Notes under the pieces: generated by a model | What the model was told of the DNA's origin: nothing | Seen by the model: only the letters and a program-made list of their open reading frames with translations | The model's database searches: none | Source: a virus | Direction: 5' to 3' (one strand) | DNA: 27,966 bases | IMG/VR virus record: IMGVR_UViG_3300017971_000311 | Span: 1-27,966 of that record | Translations under genes and position numbers: made by a program | Shown here: piece after piece, positions 21,354 through 26,520 of the stretch | Layout: every line of letters begins with the position of its first letter | Numbering within the stretch: position 1 is the first letter of the stretch

Positions 21354-21416
21354 CTCAGTTGGCAGAGCGACGGCTTGCCAAGCCGTAGGTCGCGGGTCCG
21401 AATCCCGTTCCCCGCT
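21344..21416 (+). tRNA. tRNA-Gly(GCC)
   Basis: Acceptor GCGGGGG/TCCCCGC, D-arm GCTC/GAGC, anticodon stem ACGGC/GCCGT with loop TTGCCAA, T-arm GCGGG-TCCGAAT-CCCGT, discriminator T. Overlaps the stop of the membrane protein gene. Confidence 0.93.
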
Positions 21417-21516
21417 CAACTTTTCCGGCAAAGCTGCGAAGTAACTTACTTTCTAAATAATAGGCTAAATCGTATGTTTGTGTTTAGTCACCTTTTATTC
21501 AGTTAGGGGACTCACG

Positions 21517-21924
21517 ATGAAAGCCGGGAATGGCGGTAATAATGGAACCCAATCAAAGGCAGTGACCGTGGACTTTGAGAGCAACCTCAAAGTCTTGCAT
21601 AGACCGAGAAATTGTCCGTCGTCGCGTCCGTGCCGACGCCTGGAGTGTCGTTATCACTTGGCAATTGATGCGGTATCTAGGCGTAGGCGCCCAACGTTTC
21701 GACATAATTTTCCGGGGGTACCTCTTGAGGATCTCCAAGAAACCTGCGCATTAGAAGCAGCGGAGCGAAACGGTGGCTTAACTCACGCAGAGATTGCTGT
21801 TCTCATGAACACGTCCACGGAACAGATTAAACAGATAGAGCAAGTAGCGCTCAAAAAAGTGAGTATCAAACTCCGGGAGCTTAGGAGTACTGGTGATCTT
21901 TATCCCTCACTTTTGTTAGTGTAG
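21517..21924 (+). CDS. Sigma-70 region 4-like HTH protein with Cys motif, 135 aa
   Basis: ATG at 21517 after AGGGGA. It has C33, C39 and C44 (RPCRRLECRYH) and C77 (ETCALEAAE), then residues 88-115 LTHAEIAVLMNTSTEQIKQI, which follow the sigma-70 region 4.2 pattern (T-x-x-E-I-x-x-x-x-x-x-S/T-x-E-x-I/V-x-Q-I-E). I recognise this Cys-plus-region-4 arrangement from small phage and deltaproteobacterial proteins. It probably contacts DNA or RNA polymerase. About 100 bp of A/T-rich sequence precedes it. The larger protein at 5559 has the same layout. Its TAG stop lies in the tRNA fragment that follows. Confidence 0.75.
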   Translation: MKAGNGGNNGTQSKAVTVDFESNLKVLHRPRNCPSSRPCRRLECRYHLAIDAVSRRRRPTFRHNFPGVPLEDLQETCALEAAERNGGLTHAEIAVLMNTSTEQIKQIEQVALKKVSIKLRELRSTGDLYPSLLLV

Positions 21925-21949
21925 CTCAGCAGGTAGAGCACCTCCTCGT
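21915..21949 (+). pseudogene. 5' tRNA fragment, truncated in the anticodon arm
   Basis: GTTAGTG-TA-GCTC-AGCAGGTA-GAGC is a clear acceptor 5' strand and D-arm, followed by ACCTCCTCGTGG, an incomplete anticodon arm. No T-arm or matching acceptor 3' strand (CACTAAC) follows; tRNA-Thr(TGT) begins 16 nt later. A relic of a tRNA, or a remnant left by recombination. Confidence 0.7.
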
Positions 21950-21965
21950 GGTTATTGGTCTTGAT

Positions 21966-22050
21966 GCCCGGGTCGCCTAGTTGGTCGATGGCACCGGATT
22001 TGTAATCCGGAAGCTTTAAGCTCACGCAGGTTCGAATCCTGTCCCGGGCT
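21966..22050 (+). tRNA. tRNA-Thr(TGT) with class II-like long variable arm
   Basis: Acceptor GCCCGGG/CCCGGGC, anticodon stem CCGGA/TCCGG with loop TTTGTAA, T-arm GCAGG-TTCGAAT-CCTGT, discriminator T. The variable region is 15 nt with its own AGCT-TTA-AGCT stem and the D-arm is of the 3-bp Ser/Leu/Tyr type. Thr tRNAs normally have 4-5 nt here. Confidence 0.85.
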
Positions 22051-22067
22051 TTTCCTTGGAGGACGCT

Positions 22068-22343
22068 ATGGGATCAAAAACAGCAGAAGGTTACGTTTGC
22101 ATAAAGAACGTGACAGACTTGCTGAAGATTGCAGAGGACCACCCAGGAATAAACACCGTGCGTTACTACGATAGTCTGGCTTTTGGGGATCTCATTCAAG
22201 TGTATCTGTGGGATTCAGGGAACCATCGAGGGCACGGTGGGTTGTGCTTAACGAAAGACCAGTTTGAGCTGTTTAAGAAAAAAGCACCTAATTTGCATTT
22301 TGTTAATTATGCCCATACGGGGGGTATTAAATGCAACCTTTAA
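22068..22343 (+). CDS. Small phage protein, tandem paralogue 1, 91 aa
   Basis: ATG with TTGGAGG 5 nt upstream. The core (DLLKIAEDHPGINTVRYYDS, later GGLCLTKDQFELF) aligns with the following gene: D-x2-K-(I/L)-x-E-x-(H/N)-P-x-I-x2-V-x-Y, then I-x-V-x-L-x-D-S and GG-x-x-L-T-x-x-x-F. A small alpha/beta fold of unknown function. The next gene starts inside its last codons. Confidence 0.65.
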   Translation: MGSKTAEGYVCIKNVTDLLKIAEDHPGINTVRYYDSLAFGDLIQVYLWDSGNHRGHGGLCLTKDQFELFKKKAPNLHFVNYAHTGGIKCNL

Positions 22344-22549
22344 CGTCCGATGATATAGTGAAGCTTATAGAAGCGAACCCTGAGATCGAAGTCGTCCAAT
22401 ACGAGTCCCTGCATTTGAATGGTCAAATTCACGTGGAGCTTCTGGACAGCAATCGTCAATATATTATCGGCGGTGCCGTGCTTACTAGCCAGGATTTCTC
22501 TTCGATACAAACGCAACTTGGAGGACGGGTGAGATTTTTGCCAGCGTAG
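22331..22549 (+). CDS. Small phage protein, tandem paralogue 2, 72 aa
   Basis: ATG overlaps the upstream gene by 13 nt, after GGGGGG. Same pattern as its neighbour (DIVKLIEANPEIEVVQYES, GGAVLTSQDF). The pair arose by tandem duplication with strong divergence. The TAG stop is inside the 5' end of tRNA-Thr(CGT). Confidence 0.65.
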   Translation: MQPLTSDDIVKLIEANPEIEVVQYESLHLNGQIHVELLDSNRQYIIGGAVLTSQDFSSIQTQLGGRVRFLPA

Positions 22550-22611
22550 CTCAGGCGGCAGAGCAGTGGTTTCGTACTCCACAGGTGCCGGTTCGACTCC
22601 GGTCGCTGGCT
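22540..22611 (+). tRNA. tRNA-Thr(CGT)
   Basis: Acceptor GCCAGCG/CGCTGGC, D-arm GCTC/GAGC, anticodon arm GTGGT-TTCGTAC-TCCAC (T-T mismatch at 31:39), T-arm GCCGG-TTCGACT-CCGGT, discriminator T. Unlike the tRNA at 15800, T33 is present and CGT is in register. Confidence 0.88.
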
Positions 22612-22613
22612 CT

Positions 22614-22687
22614 TGTCGGGGTAGTTCAGCAGGCCGAACAGCTGGCTCATATCCAGTAGACGCGGGTTCGAATCCCGCCCTCGACAT
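22614..22687 (+). tRNA. tRNA-Met(CAT), elongator type
   Basis: Acceptor TGTCGGG/CTCGACA with a T1-A72 pair, anticodon stem GCTGG/CCAGT with loop CTCATAT, T-arm GCGGG-TTCGAAT-CCCGC, discriminator T. The paired 1:72 position and absence of three G:C pairs next to the loop indicate an elongator; a CAT anticodon could also be an Ile2 tRNA if modified. Confidence 0.85.
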
Positions 22688-22690
22688 TTT

Positions 22691-22762
22691 GAGCGGGTAG
22701 TCAAGTGGTTTGGCGCGGCTCTGCAAAAGCCGTTTACGTGGGTTCAAATCCCATCCCGCTCT
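22691..22762 (+). tRNA. tRNA-Cys(GCA)
   Basis: Acceptor GAGCGGG/CCCGCTC, anticodon stem CGGCT/AGCCG with loop CTGCAAA, T-arm GTGGG-TTCAAAT-CCCAT, discriminator T as expected for Cys. Followed by a T5 run and the third TTGTAAAATAC motif. Confidence 0.93.
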
Positions 22763-22776
22763 TTTTGCCACGCGTC

Positions 22777-22787
22777 TTGTAAAATAC
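22777..22787 (+). promoter_or_regulatory. TTGTAAAATAC motif, candidate phage promoter element
   Basis: Third copy; G-T-C-TTGTAAAATAC is identical to the one at 15887 including three upstream bases. It lies 29 nt before the start of the EF-Tu domain-2-like gene, a normal leader distance. Confidence 0.45.
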
Positions 22788-22815
22788 GGGAGAGTTGTCA
22801 GCACAGGAGATTTCT

Positions 22816-23139
22816 ATGCCAGGCGCAGACGTAGTGGTGGACACATTCACATACCAGGATTTTCATGAAGTAAAGGATCGTGGTTTGGTGGTGACGGGAA
22901 CGCTCGATAATGATGCCAGGCTTATTGAGGCAGGTATGCACCTGAAGACGCGCTTCCGTGAGTTTGAGATCACGGGTGTTGAACGTCGAGCTACCATGCG
23001 ACGCACTACGGTGGTCGGCTTCCTTCTCAAGGGCCTACGTGAGGAGCATCTAGCCCGTTTTCGCAAGGGGGACAGGTACTCGGTCCTGTCTGATATGGAT
23101 CACATGTCCACCGCGCATTTCTATGGCACATCGTTGTAG
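22816..23139 (+). CDS. EF-Tu domain 2-like stand-alone beta-barrel, 107 aa
   Basis: ATG with CAGGAGA 7 nt upstream. Residues ~21-90 follow domain 2 of translational GTPases: R-G-x-V-V-T-G (22-28), an acidic/charged turn, x-A-G-x-x-L (39-43), I-T-G-V-E (52-56), V-G-F-L-L-K-G-L (67-74) and K-G-D (84-86). In EF-Tu this barrel helps hold the aminoacyl end of tRNA. No G-domain is present. The next gene is a release-factor-like GGQ protein and tRNAs flank both, so a translation role is likely. Similarity is by eye; other small barrels (RimM-like or GTPase-linked) cannot be excluded. Confidence 0.6.
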   Translation: MPGADVVVDTFTYQDFHEVKDRGLVVTGTLDNDARLIEAGMHLKTRFREFEITGVERRATMRRTTVVGFLLKGLREEHLARFRKGDRYSVLSDMDHMSTAHFYGTSL

Positions 23140-23159
23140 GGATTTAGGGTACCACCGTA

Positions 23160-23615
23160 ATGGGCAAGCTGCTTTTCAAAGTGACGCGTAAGGACCTGAA
23201 GGTCGAATTTTTTCGTGCCGGCGGTAAAGGCGGTCAGCATCAAAACAAGACCTCGTCTGCGTGCCGCATCCGGCATCCTCCCTCTGGGGCTGTAGGGGAG
23301 TCCAGAGAGGAGCGTAGCCAGCATCAAAATAGACGCATCGCCTTTAAGCGGATGGCGCAGTCCAAAAAGTTCCAGAATTGGGCCAGAGCTCAAGCTGCTG
23401 CTATTGAGCAGGGCTACCGAGACACGGAACAAAAAGTGTCTCAGATGATGGCGTCTGATAATGTAAAGATCGACTACGTCACCACTTGGGAATGTGATGG
23501 TTGTGGGAAGACCGAGACCATCACAGCTTCCGATCCCAACAAGAAGCCCGAGTGGTTAGCTATAGGAGAGCTCCAAGAAGAGGAGCACTTGTGCACTAGA
23601 TGCGCAGGCAAGTAA
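23160..23615 (+). CDS. Release-factor-like GGQ protein with zinc ribbon, 150 aa
   Basis: Residues 10-60 match the catalytic domain of class I release factors and ArfB/PrfH relatives: V[15 protein letters not shown] with the GGQ at 24-26, followed by [11 protein letters not shown] (48-58). The Gln of GGQ positions water to release the peptide from tRNA. The codon-recognition domains of RF1/RF2 are absent. A C-terminal CDGC and CTRC pair forms a zinc ribbon instead of the basic tail of ArfB. It may rescue stalled ribosomes or act on phage-modified ribosomes. Single-domain GGQ proteins are known in large phages. Confidence 0.85.
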   Translation: MGKLLFKVTRKDLKVEFFRAGGKGGQHQNKTSSACRIRHPPSGAVGESREERSQHQNRRIAFKRMAQSKKFQNWARAQAAAIEQGYRDTEQKVSQMMASDNVKIDYVTTWECDGCGKTETITASDPNKKPEWLAIGELQEEEHLCTRCAGK

Positions 23616-23619
23616 TTAA

Positions 23620-23693
23620 CGGGGATGTGGTGTAACCCGGTAACACGCGTGCTTTGGGAGCACGAGTTCGAAGTTCAAATCTTCCATCCCCGA
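23620..23693 (+). tRNA. tRNA-Pro(TGG)
   Basis: Acceptor CGGGGAT/ATCCCCG, anticodon stem CGTGC/GCACG with loop TTTGGGA, T-loop TTCAAAT, discriminator A. The C1-G72 pair is typical of tRNA-Pro. No encoded CCA. Confidence 0.92.
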
Positions 23694-23714
23694 TCGCACA
23701 GGAGGCATTAGACT

Positions 23715-24218
23715 ATGGCCCAGCAAGTGAAGAAATCAGACATCAGGATCACTCGTTTCCGTCTTCCAGATGAGGACCTCCGTACGCAAGGGTCCGGCTG
23801 CTTGATCTACCACATCCCAACGAAGCAGAGCTTTGTAAAGGAGACAGAGCAACCATTCCCCTCTAACAAGAAAGACGCGATGAGCCAGTTGTGCTCCGCT
23901 CTTGGTACCACTGTGGAGGCCCTTGAGCAGCAAGAGGACCGCACAGTATTTCCTGAGTGGACTACCACGGAGCTGTACACCCGGGACTACGGTTTGTTCA
24001 TTATCACGGTCTTCTTCCTTAAGGGAGAGGAAGACCCCGAGCTCGAAGGGTGGACGTGGGGGCTAGAGAGTTCCAGGAACTGGGTGCACGATCCTGGCAT
24101 CTACGAGACGTCAGAGGGAGCTATCCGCGCAGCGGAGAAGTGGGCGTCCGAAATGTTGGAAGAAGAAAACTCCGACGACAAAAAGGATGAGAGCAAAGCA
24201 AAAAAGCCGAATGGGTGA
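23715..24218 (+). CDS. Unrecognised phage protein, 167 aa
   Basis: AGGAGG about 10 nt before the ATG. The N-terminal part is beta-rich (ITRFRLPDEDLRTQGSGCLI), the middle has Trp-rich segments (LEGWTWGLESSRNWVHD) and the C-terminus is an acidic/Lys tail (EEENSDDKKDESKAKK). No family recognised. A short gene overlaps its stop (GTGA). Confidence 0.7.
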   Translation: MAQQVKKSDIRITRFRLPDEDLRTQGSGCLIYHIPTKQSFVKETEQPFPSNKKDAMSQLCSALGTTVEALEQQEDRTVFPEWTTTELYTRDYGLFIITVFFLKGEEDPELEGWTWGLESSRNWVHDPGIYETSEGAIRAAEKWASEMLEEENSDDKKDESKAKKPNG

Positions 24219-24349
24219 TCCCAGAGATCACCCCGGAGATAGCTAAGCAGCTGGCACAGGAATGCCGCGAAATTCGTGCTGAGCATCATAAGATACTCAA
24301 GAGGATGTGGCACATCCCCCTTCATGAACGGCTTGCGGTGTCTAGGTAA
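24215..24349 (+). CDS. Small helical protein, 44 aa, GTG start
   Basis: GTG overlaps the upstream TGA (GTGA), a common coupling signal, and the frame stays open to TAA just before the GGGAGG of the next gene. The peptide is helical and charged (ITPEIAKQLAQECREIRAEH). The tight fit between neighbours is the main evidence. Confidence 0.5.
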   Translation: MIPEITPEIAKQLAQECREIRAEHHKILKRMWHIPLHERLAVSR

Positions 24350-24364
24350 AGGGAGGCAGAGATT

Positions 24365-24604
24365 ATGATGGACGATAAACTCATCGAGCGTTTGCAGGAT
24401 CGCTTGGATGCTTACCACGATTTGTCCAAGTTCCGGGAAGCGGTAAATCAATCTCCTCAACTAGCTGCGCAAGTCGGAGGATTCCAACACGCAGACGCCG
24501 TCATGGATTTTATGAATAAGTGCCAAACGCATCTAGCAAAGCTCGTTTTTCTGCAGCTTCGTGAGCTAGATCGGGAGCTCTCCCCTAATGTCGATAGCGC
24601 GTGA
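24365..24604 (+). CDS. Small helical phage protein, 79 aa
   Basis: GGGAGG 9 nt before the ATG. All-helical by appearance (LIERLQDRLDAYHDLSKFRE), with no motif recognised. The last codons overlap the start of the next gene by 17 nt. Confidence 0.65.
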   Translation: MMDDKLIERLQDRLDAYHDLSKFREAVNQSPQLAAQVGGFQHADAVMDFMNKCQTHLAKLVFLQLRELDRELSPNVDSA

Positions 24605-24926
24605 AGAAGCAGAGCGCCTCGGCCTGCAGATAGAGCGACTGCTCACCTGGGATTTCGGAAAAGGTATGGCACGCCGTTTGGCAGAGGGTGAGCTCCCCGA
24701 CCGTATTCTTTACGGCCTTGATGAGCTTGAGATCTCCAACAAACTCGTGGCGCGTGGGGACCAAGAATTCCCTGAAGACATTGTTACTTGTGAGCAAACA
24801 GGGCTTCCTCTGCGTCCCCTTTATATTCACCTTCCCAGTGGGAGGATAAAACGCGCTGTACCTATTAGTTGGGGCGAGGGCGTCGATTACTATGATTACC
24901 GAGACCTCGCAGGAGCAAGCAAGTGA
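24588..24926 (+). CDS. Unrecognised phage protein, 112 aa
   Basis: ATG inside the end of the preceding gene, with GGGAG about 10 nt upstream. N-terminal helices (REEAERLGLQIERLLTWDFG) are followed by a beta-rich second half containing a lone Cys and several Pro. Its TGA overlaps the GTG start of the phosphatase gene, so the two are probably made together. Confidence 0.65.
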   Translation: MSIAREEAERLGLQIERLLTWDFGKGMARRLAEGELPDRILYGLDELEISNKLVARGDQEFPEDIVTCEQTGLPLRPLYIHLPSGRIKRAVPISWGEGVDYYDYRDLAGASK

Positions 24927-25327
24927 TCAAGCATGTAGATTTCTTTCCGGAAGACGTTCTTGTGAACATGCCAGGGGACGAGTACACCGGTGTTATTTCC
25001 ATCTGCGATATCGATCACAACGTTGATAGGCTTTTTGACCACCGGTGGGCACAAGTGCTTCGGTTGAAATTCGACGACATCGATCACCCGCGTCCACACT
25101 ATCACCTTTTTACGGAGACCCAAGCAAGGCATATTCTACAGTGGCTAGAAAAACATGCTGGCTCGTTGTTGGCCATTTACGTGCATTGCTGGGCAGGAGT
25201 TTCACGCTCCGCTGCTGTGGCACGATTCATTGCGCGTAAGTATGGATTACCATTTGACGAGGCGAAAGGAAAGTCGTACAATCGCTACGTTTACTCGATG
25301 CTAGAGAGCGTAGACGCGCAGAGATAA
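24923..25327 (+). CDS. Protein tyrosine / dual-specificity phosphatase-like, 134 aa
   Basis: GTG start overlapping the upstream stop (GTGA), with CAGGAG 9 nt before. Residues 88-96 are HCWAGVSRS, the H-C-x5-R-S P-loop, with nucleophile Cys89 and Arg95. An upstream loop DDIDHPRP (51-58) can supply the general-acid Asp. Short length and lack of extra domains match compact dual-specificity phosphatases found on phages and in bacteria. It may remove phosphates from host proteins, RNA ends or nucleotides; substrate not predictable. Upstream overlaps indicate an operon of small early-type genes. Confidence 0.85.
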   Translation: MIKHVDFFPEDVLVNMPGDEYTGVISICDIDHNVDRLFDHRWAQVLRLKFDDIDHPRPHYHLFTETQARHILQWLEKHAGSLLAIYVHCWAGVSRSAAVARFIARKYGLPFDEAKGKSYNRYVYSMLESVDAQR

Positions 25328-25334
25328 AATATAC

Positions 25335-25404
25335 GGCGGCAGTTGGGAAAGGCCAGCCTTTCCCCCTCCCCAGTCCCCCTTTGGTCTATTACCTCCTTGC
25401 CGCC
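25335..25404 (+). terminator. Nested hairpins between phosphatase and tRNA-Ala
   Basis: Outer arms GGCGGCA (25335-25341) and TGCCGCC (25398-25404) enclose a perfect hairpin GGGAAAGG-CCAG-CCTTTCCC (25345-25364). The outer right arm ends 4 nt before tRNA-Ala(GGC). There is no strong T run, so it may be a processing or stability element rather than an intrinsic terminator. Confidence 0.5.
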
Positions 25405-25408
25405 ATTT

Positions 25409-25482
25409 GGGGCCATAGCTCAGCTCGGGAGAGCGCTTGACTGGCAGTCAAGAGGTCGTGGGTTCGATCCCCACTGGCTCCA
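25409..25482 (+). tRNA. tRNA-Ala(GGC)
   Basis: Acceptor GGGGCCA/TGGCTCC with a G3-T70 wobble, the standard Ala identity element. Anticodon stem CTTGA/TCAAG with loop CTGGCAG; T-arm GTGGG-TTCGATC-CCCAC, discriminator A. Confidence 0.94.
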
Positions 25483-25502
25483 TCACACAGAGGAATTACA
25501 CG

Positions 25503-25718
25503 ATGACTAATGAGCAAATCGATAAGCTCACCGACATTATCTGCACGATGATGCTAGACTTTCAAAGCCGTACACCCGACAATCCCATCACCCGCGAGGA
25601 TATTCGAGGCTACGTCGTGAAGGTGAACGAGGTCGAAGAGCCAGAGAAAGAAGAGCTCCCCGACCGCGAGCCCACGTACATCACCTTTCCTGTTGGGCAC
25701 ACCGCCAGCACTTGGTGA
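25503..25718 (+). CDS. Small acidic phage protein, 71 aa
   Basis: AGAGGA about 10 nt before the ATG. Two helices (NEQIDKLTDIICTMMLDFQS, then DIRGYVVKVNE) and a disordered acidic/Pro end. No family recognised. It sits between two tRNA-Ala genes. Confidence 0.6.
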   Translation: MTNEQIDKLTDIICTMMLDFQSRTPDNPITREDIRGYVVKVNEVEEPEKEELPDREPTYITFPVGHTASTW

Positions 25719-25726
25719 AATTTTAA

Positions 25727-25800
25727 GGGGCCATAGCTCAGTTTGGGAGAGCACCGCCCTTGCAAGGCGGGTGTCGCCGGTTCGAGCCCGGCTGGCTCCA
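25727..25800 (+). tRNA. tRNA-Ala(TGC)
   Basis: Acceptor GGGGCCA/TGGCTCC with G3-T70, anticodon stem CCGCC/GGCGG with loop CTTGCAA, T-arm GCCGG-TTCGAGC-CCGGC, discriminator A. Acceptor and D-arm nearly identical to the Ala(GGC) gene, so the pair probably arose by duplication. Confidence 0.94.
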
Positions 25801-25849
25801 TTATTCACCTCCTCTGCGCAGCATTGGAGCTGCGAAGGAGGATATAGCC

Positions 25850-26095
25850 ATGAGGCTAAGCATTGGAAGTCACGTTGTGTTTATCGACACCCATTACCAG
25901 GAGCACGAAGCGCTGATCACCGCCATTCACGGTGACCCCGCATCCAAGCCGTGTGTGAACCTGCTCTACGTTTCTAAGCAGACGGGGAAGCAGGACCAAT
26001 ACGGCCAGCAGATCGAGCGCCCCTCTTCGGTGGTCCACATCAAGGACAACACCGCGGGTGGGTACTGCTGGAAGTTCCCTGGAGAGGAGAAGTAG
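25850..26095 (+). CDS. Small phage protein, 81 aa
   Basis: GAAGGAGG about 8 nt before the ATG; a longer reading would start inside tRNA-Ala. The sequence is beta-rich (IGSHVVFIDTHYQEHEALIT, then VNLLYVSK and SSVVHIKDNT), resembling a small SH3/KOW-like barrel. No known function. Confidence 0.65.
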   Translation: MRLSIGSHVVFIDTHYQEHEALITAIHGDPASKPCVNLLYVSKQTGKQDQYGQQIERPSSVVHIKDNTAGGYCWKFPGEEK

Positions 26096-26096
26096 C

Positions 26097-26156
26097 GTGA
26101 CAGCCGTGGCTGGGGCCGAGCAGGCGCCTGCCCCCACGGGTTCTAGTGCTGCGTAG
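26097..26156 (+). CDS. Possible 19-aa peptide, GTG start
   Basis: GTG right after the preceding stop, with GGAGAGGAG 9-17 nt upstream. The product is Ala/Pro-rich (VTAVAGAEQAPAPTGSSAA). Too short to judge; the spacer also contains GGCGCC-type self-complementarity and may be non-coding. Confidence 0.2.
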   Translation: MTAVAGAEQAPAPTGSSAA

Positions 26157-26167
26157 AGGAGGCGTAA

Positions 26168-26278
26168 TTGCCCTTATCCATGAAACTTACCTTGGCACTA
26201 TTCAGCGCGCTCGTATTCACCTACGGTTGCGTGCGCTTGCTTCTGCATTTGCTACTGACCCCGTTCTGTGGGCGATAA
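26168..26278 (+). CDS. Small hydrophobic peptide, 36 aa, TTG start
   Basis: AGGAGG (26157-26162) lies 5 nt before a TTG, while the in-frame ATG at 26180 would be 17 nt away, so TTG is the likely start. The peptide has a hydrophobic core (LTLALFSALVFTYGC) with a weak lipobox-like TYGC and a second hydrophobic stretch. It might be a small envelope peptide. The next gene follows after 12 nt. Confidence 0.45.
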   Translation: MPLSMKLTLALFSALVFTYGCVRLLLHLLLTPFCGR

Positions 26279-26290
26279 GGAATCGGAGCA

Positions 26291-26497
26291 ATGACACAAG
26301 TTCGCACAACTACCCTGTTTGCTGTGGTGGATGAAACAGGAGCAACTGCGCCTCTTTACCTGGGTGGTGACAATGATGGCCTCAGCGTCTTTTTGACGCG
26401 GGAGCGCGCAGAGTACTTCAAGAATGAGTACCAACAGCTTTTTCCCGAAAAAGAGTTTGTGATACAGGAATTCGGAGTCCTTCCAGACGAAGAATAG
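26291..26497 (+). CDS. Small phage protein, 68 aa
   Basis: AAGGAATCGGAGC upstream of the ATG. The sequence (TTLFAVVDETGATAPLYLGG, FLTRERAEYFKNEY) looks like a small alpha/beta fold with a strand, turn and helix. No family recognised. Confidence 0.65.
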   Translation: MTQVRTTTLFAVVDETGATAPLYLGGDNDGLSVFLTRERAEYFKNEYQQLFPEKEFVIQEFGVLPDEE

Positions 26498-26520
26498 CTC
26501 AGCAAAGGAGGCGAGCAAAA

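Noticed and set aside
22340-22804. Minus-strand open frame opposite the Thr, Met and Cys tRNAs
   Set aside because: Its peptide (containing runs like GWDLNPRKR and ATGVEPAPVEY) is the usual spurious translation of the antisense of conserved tRNA T-arms; no ribosome site and it overlaps five RNA or protein genes.
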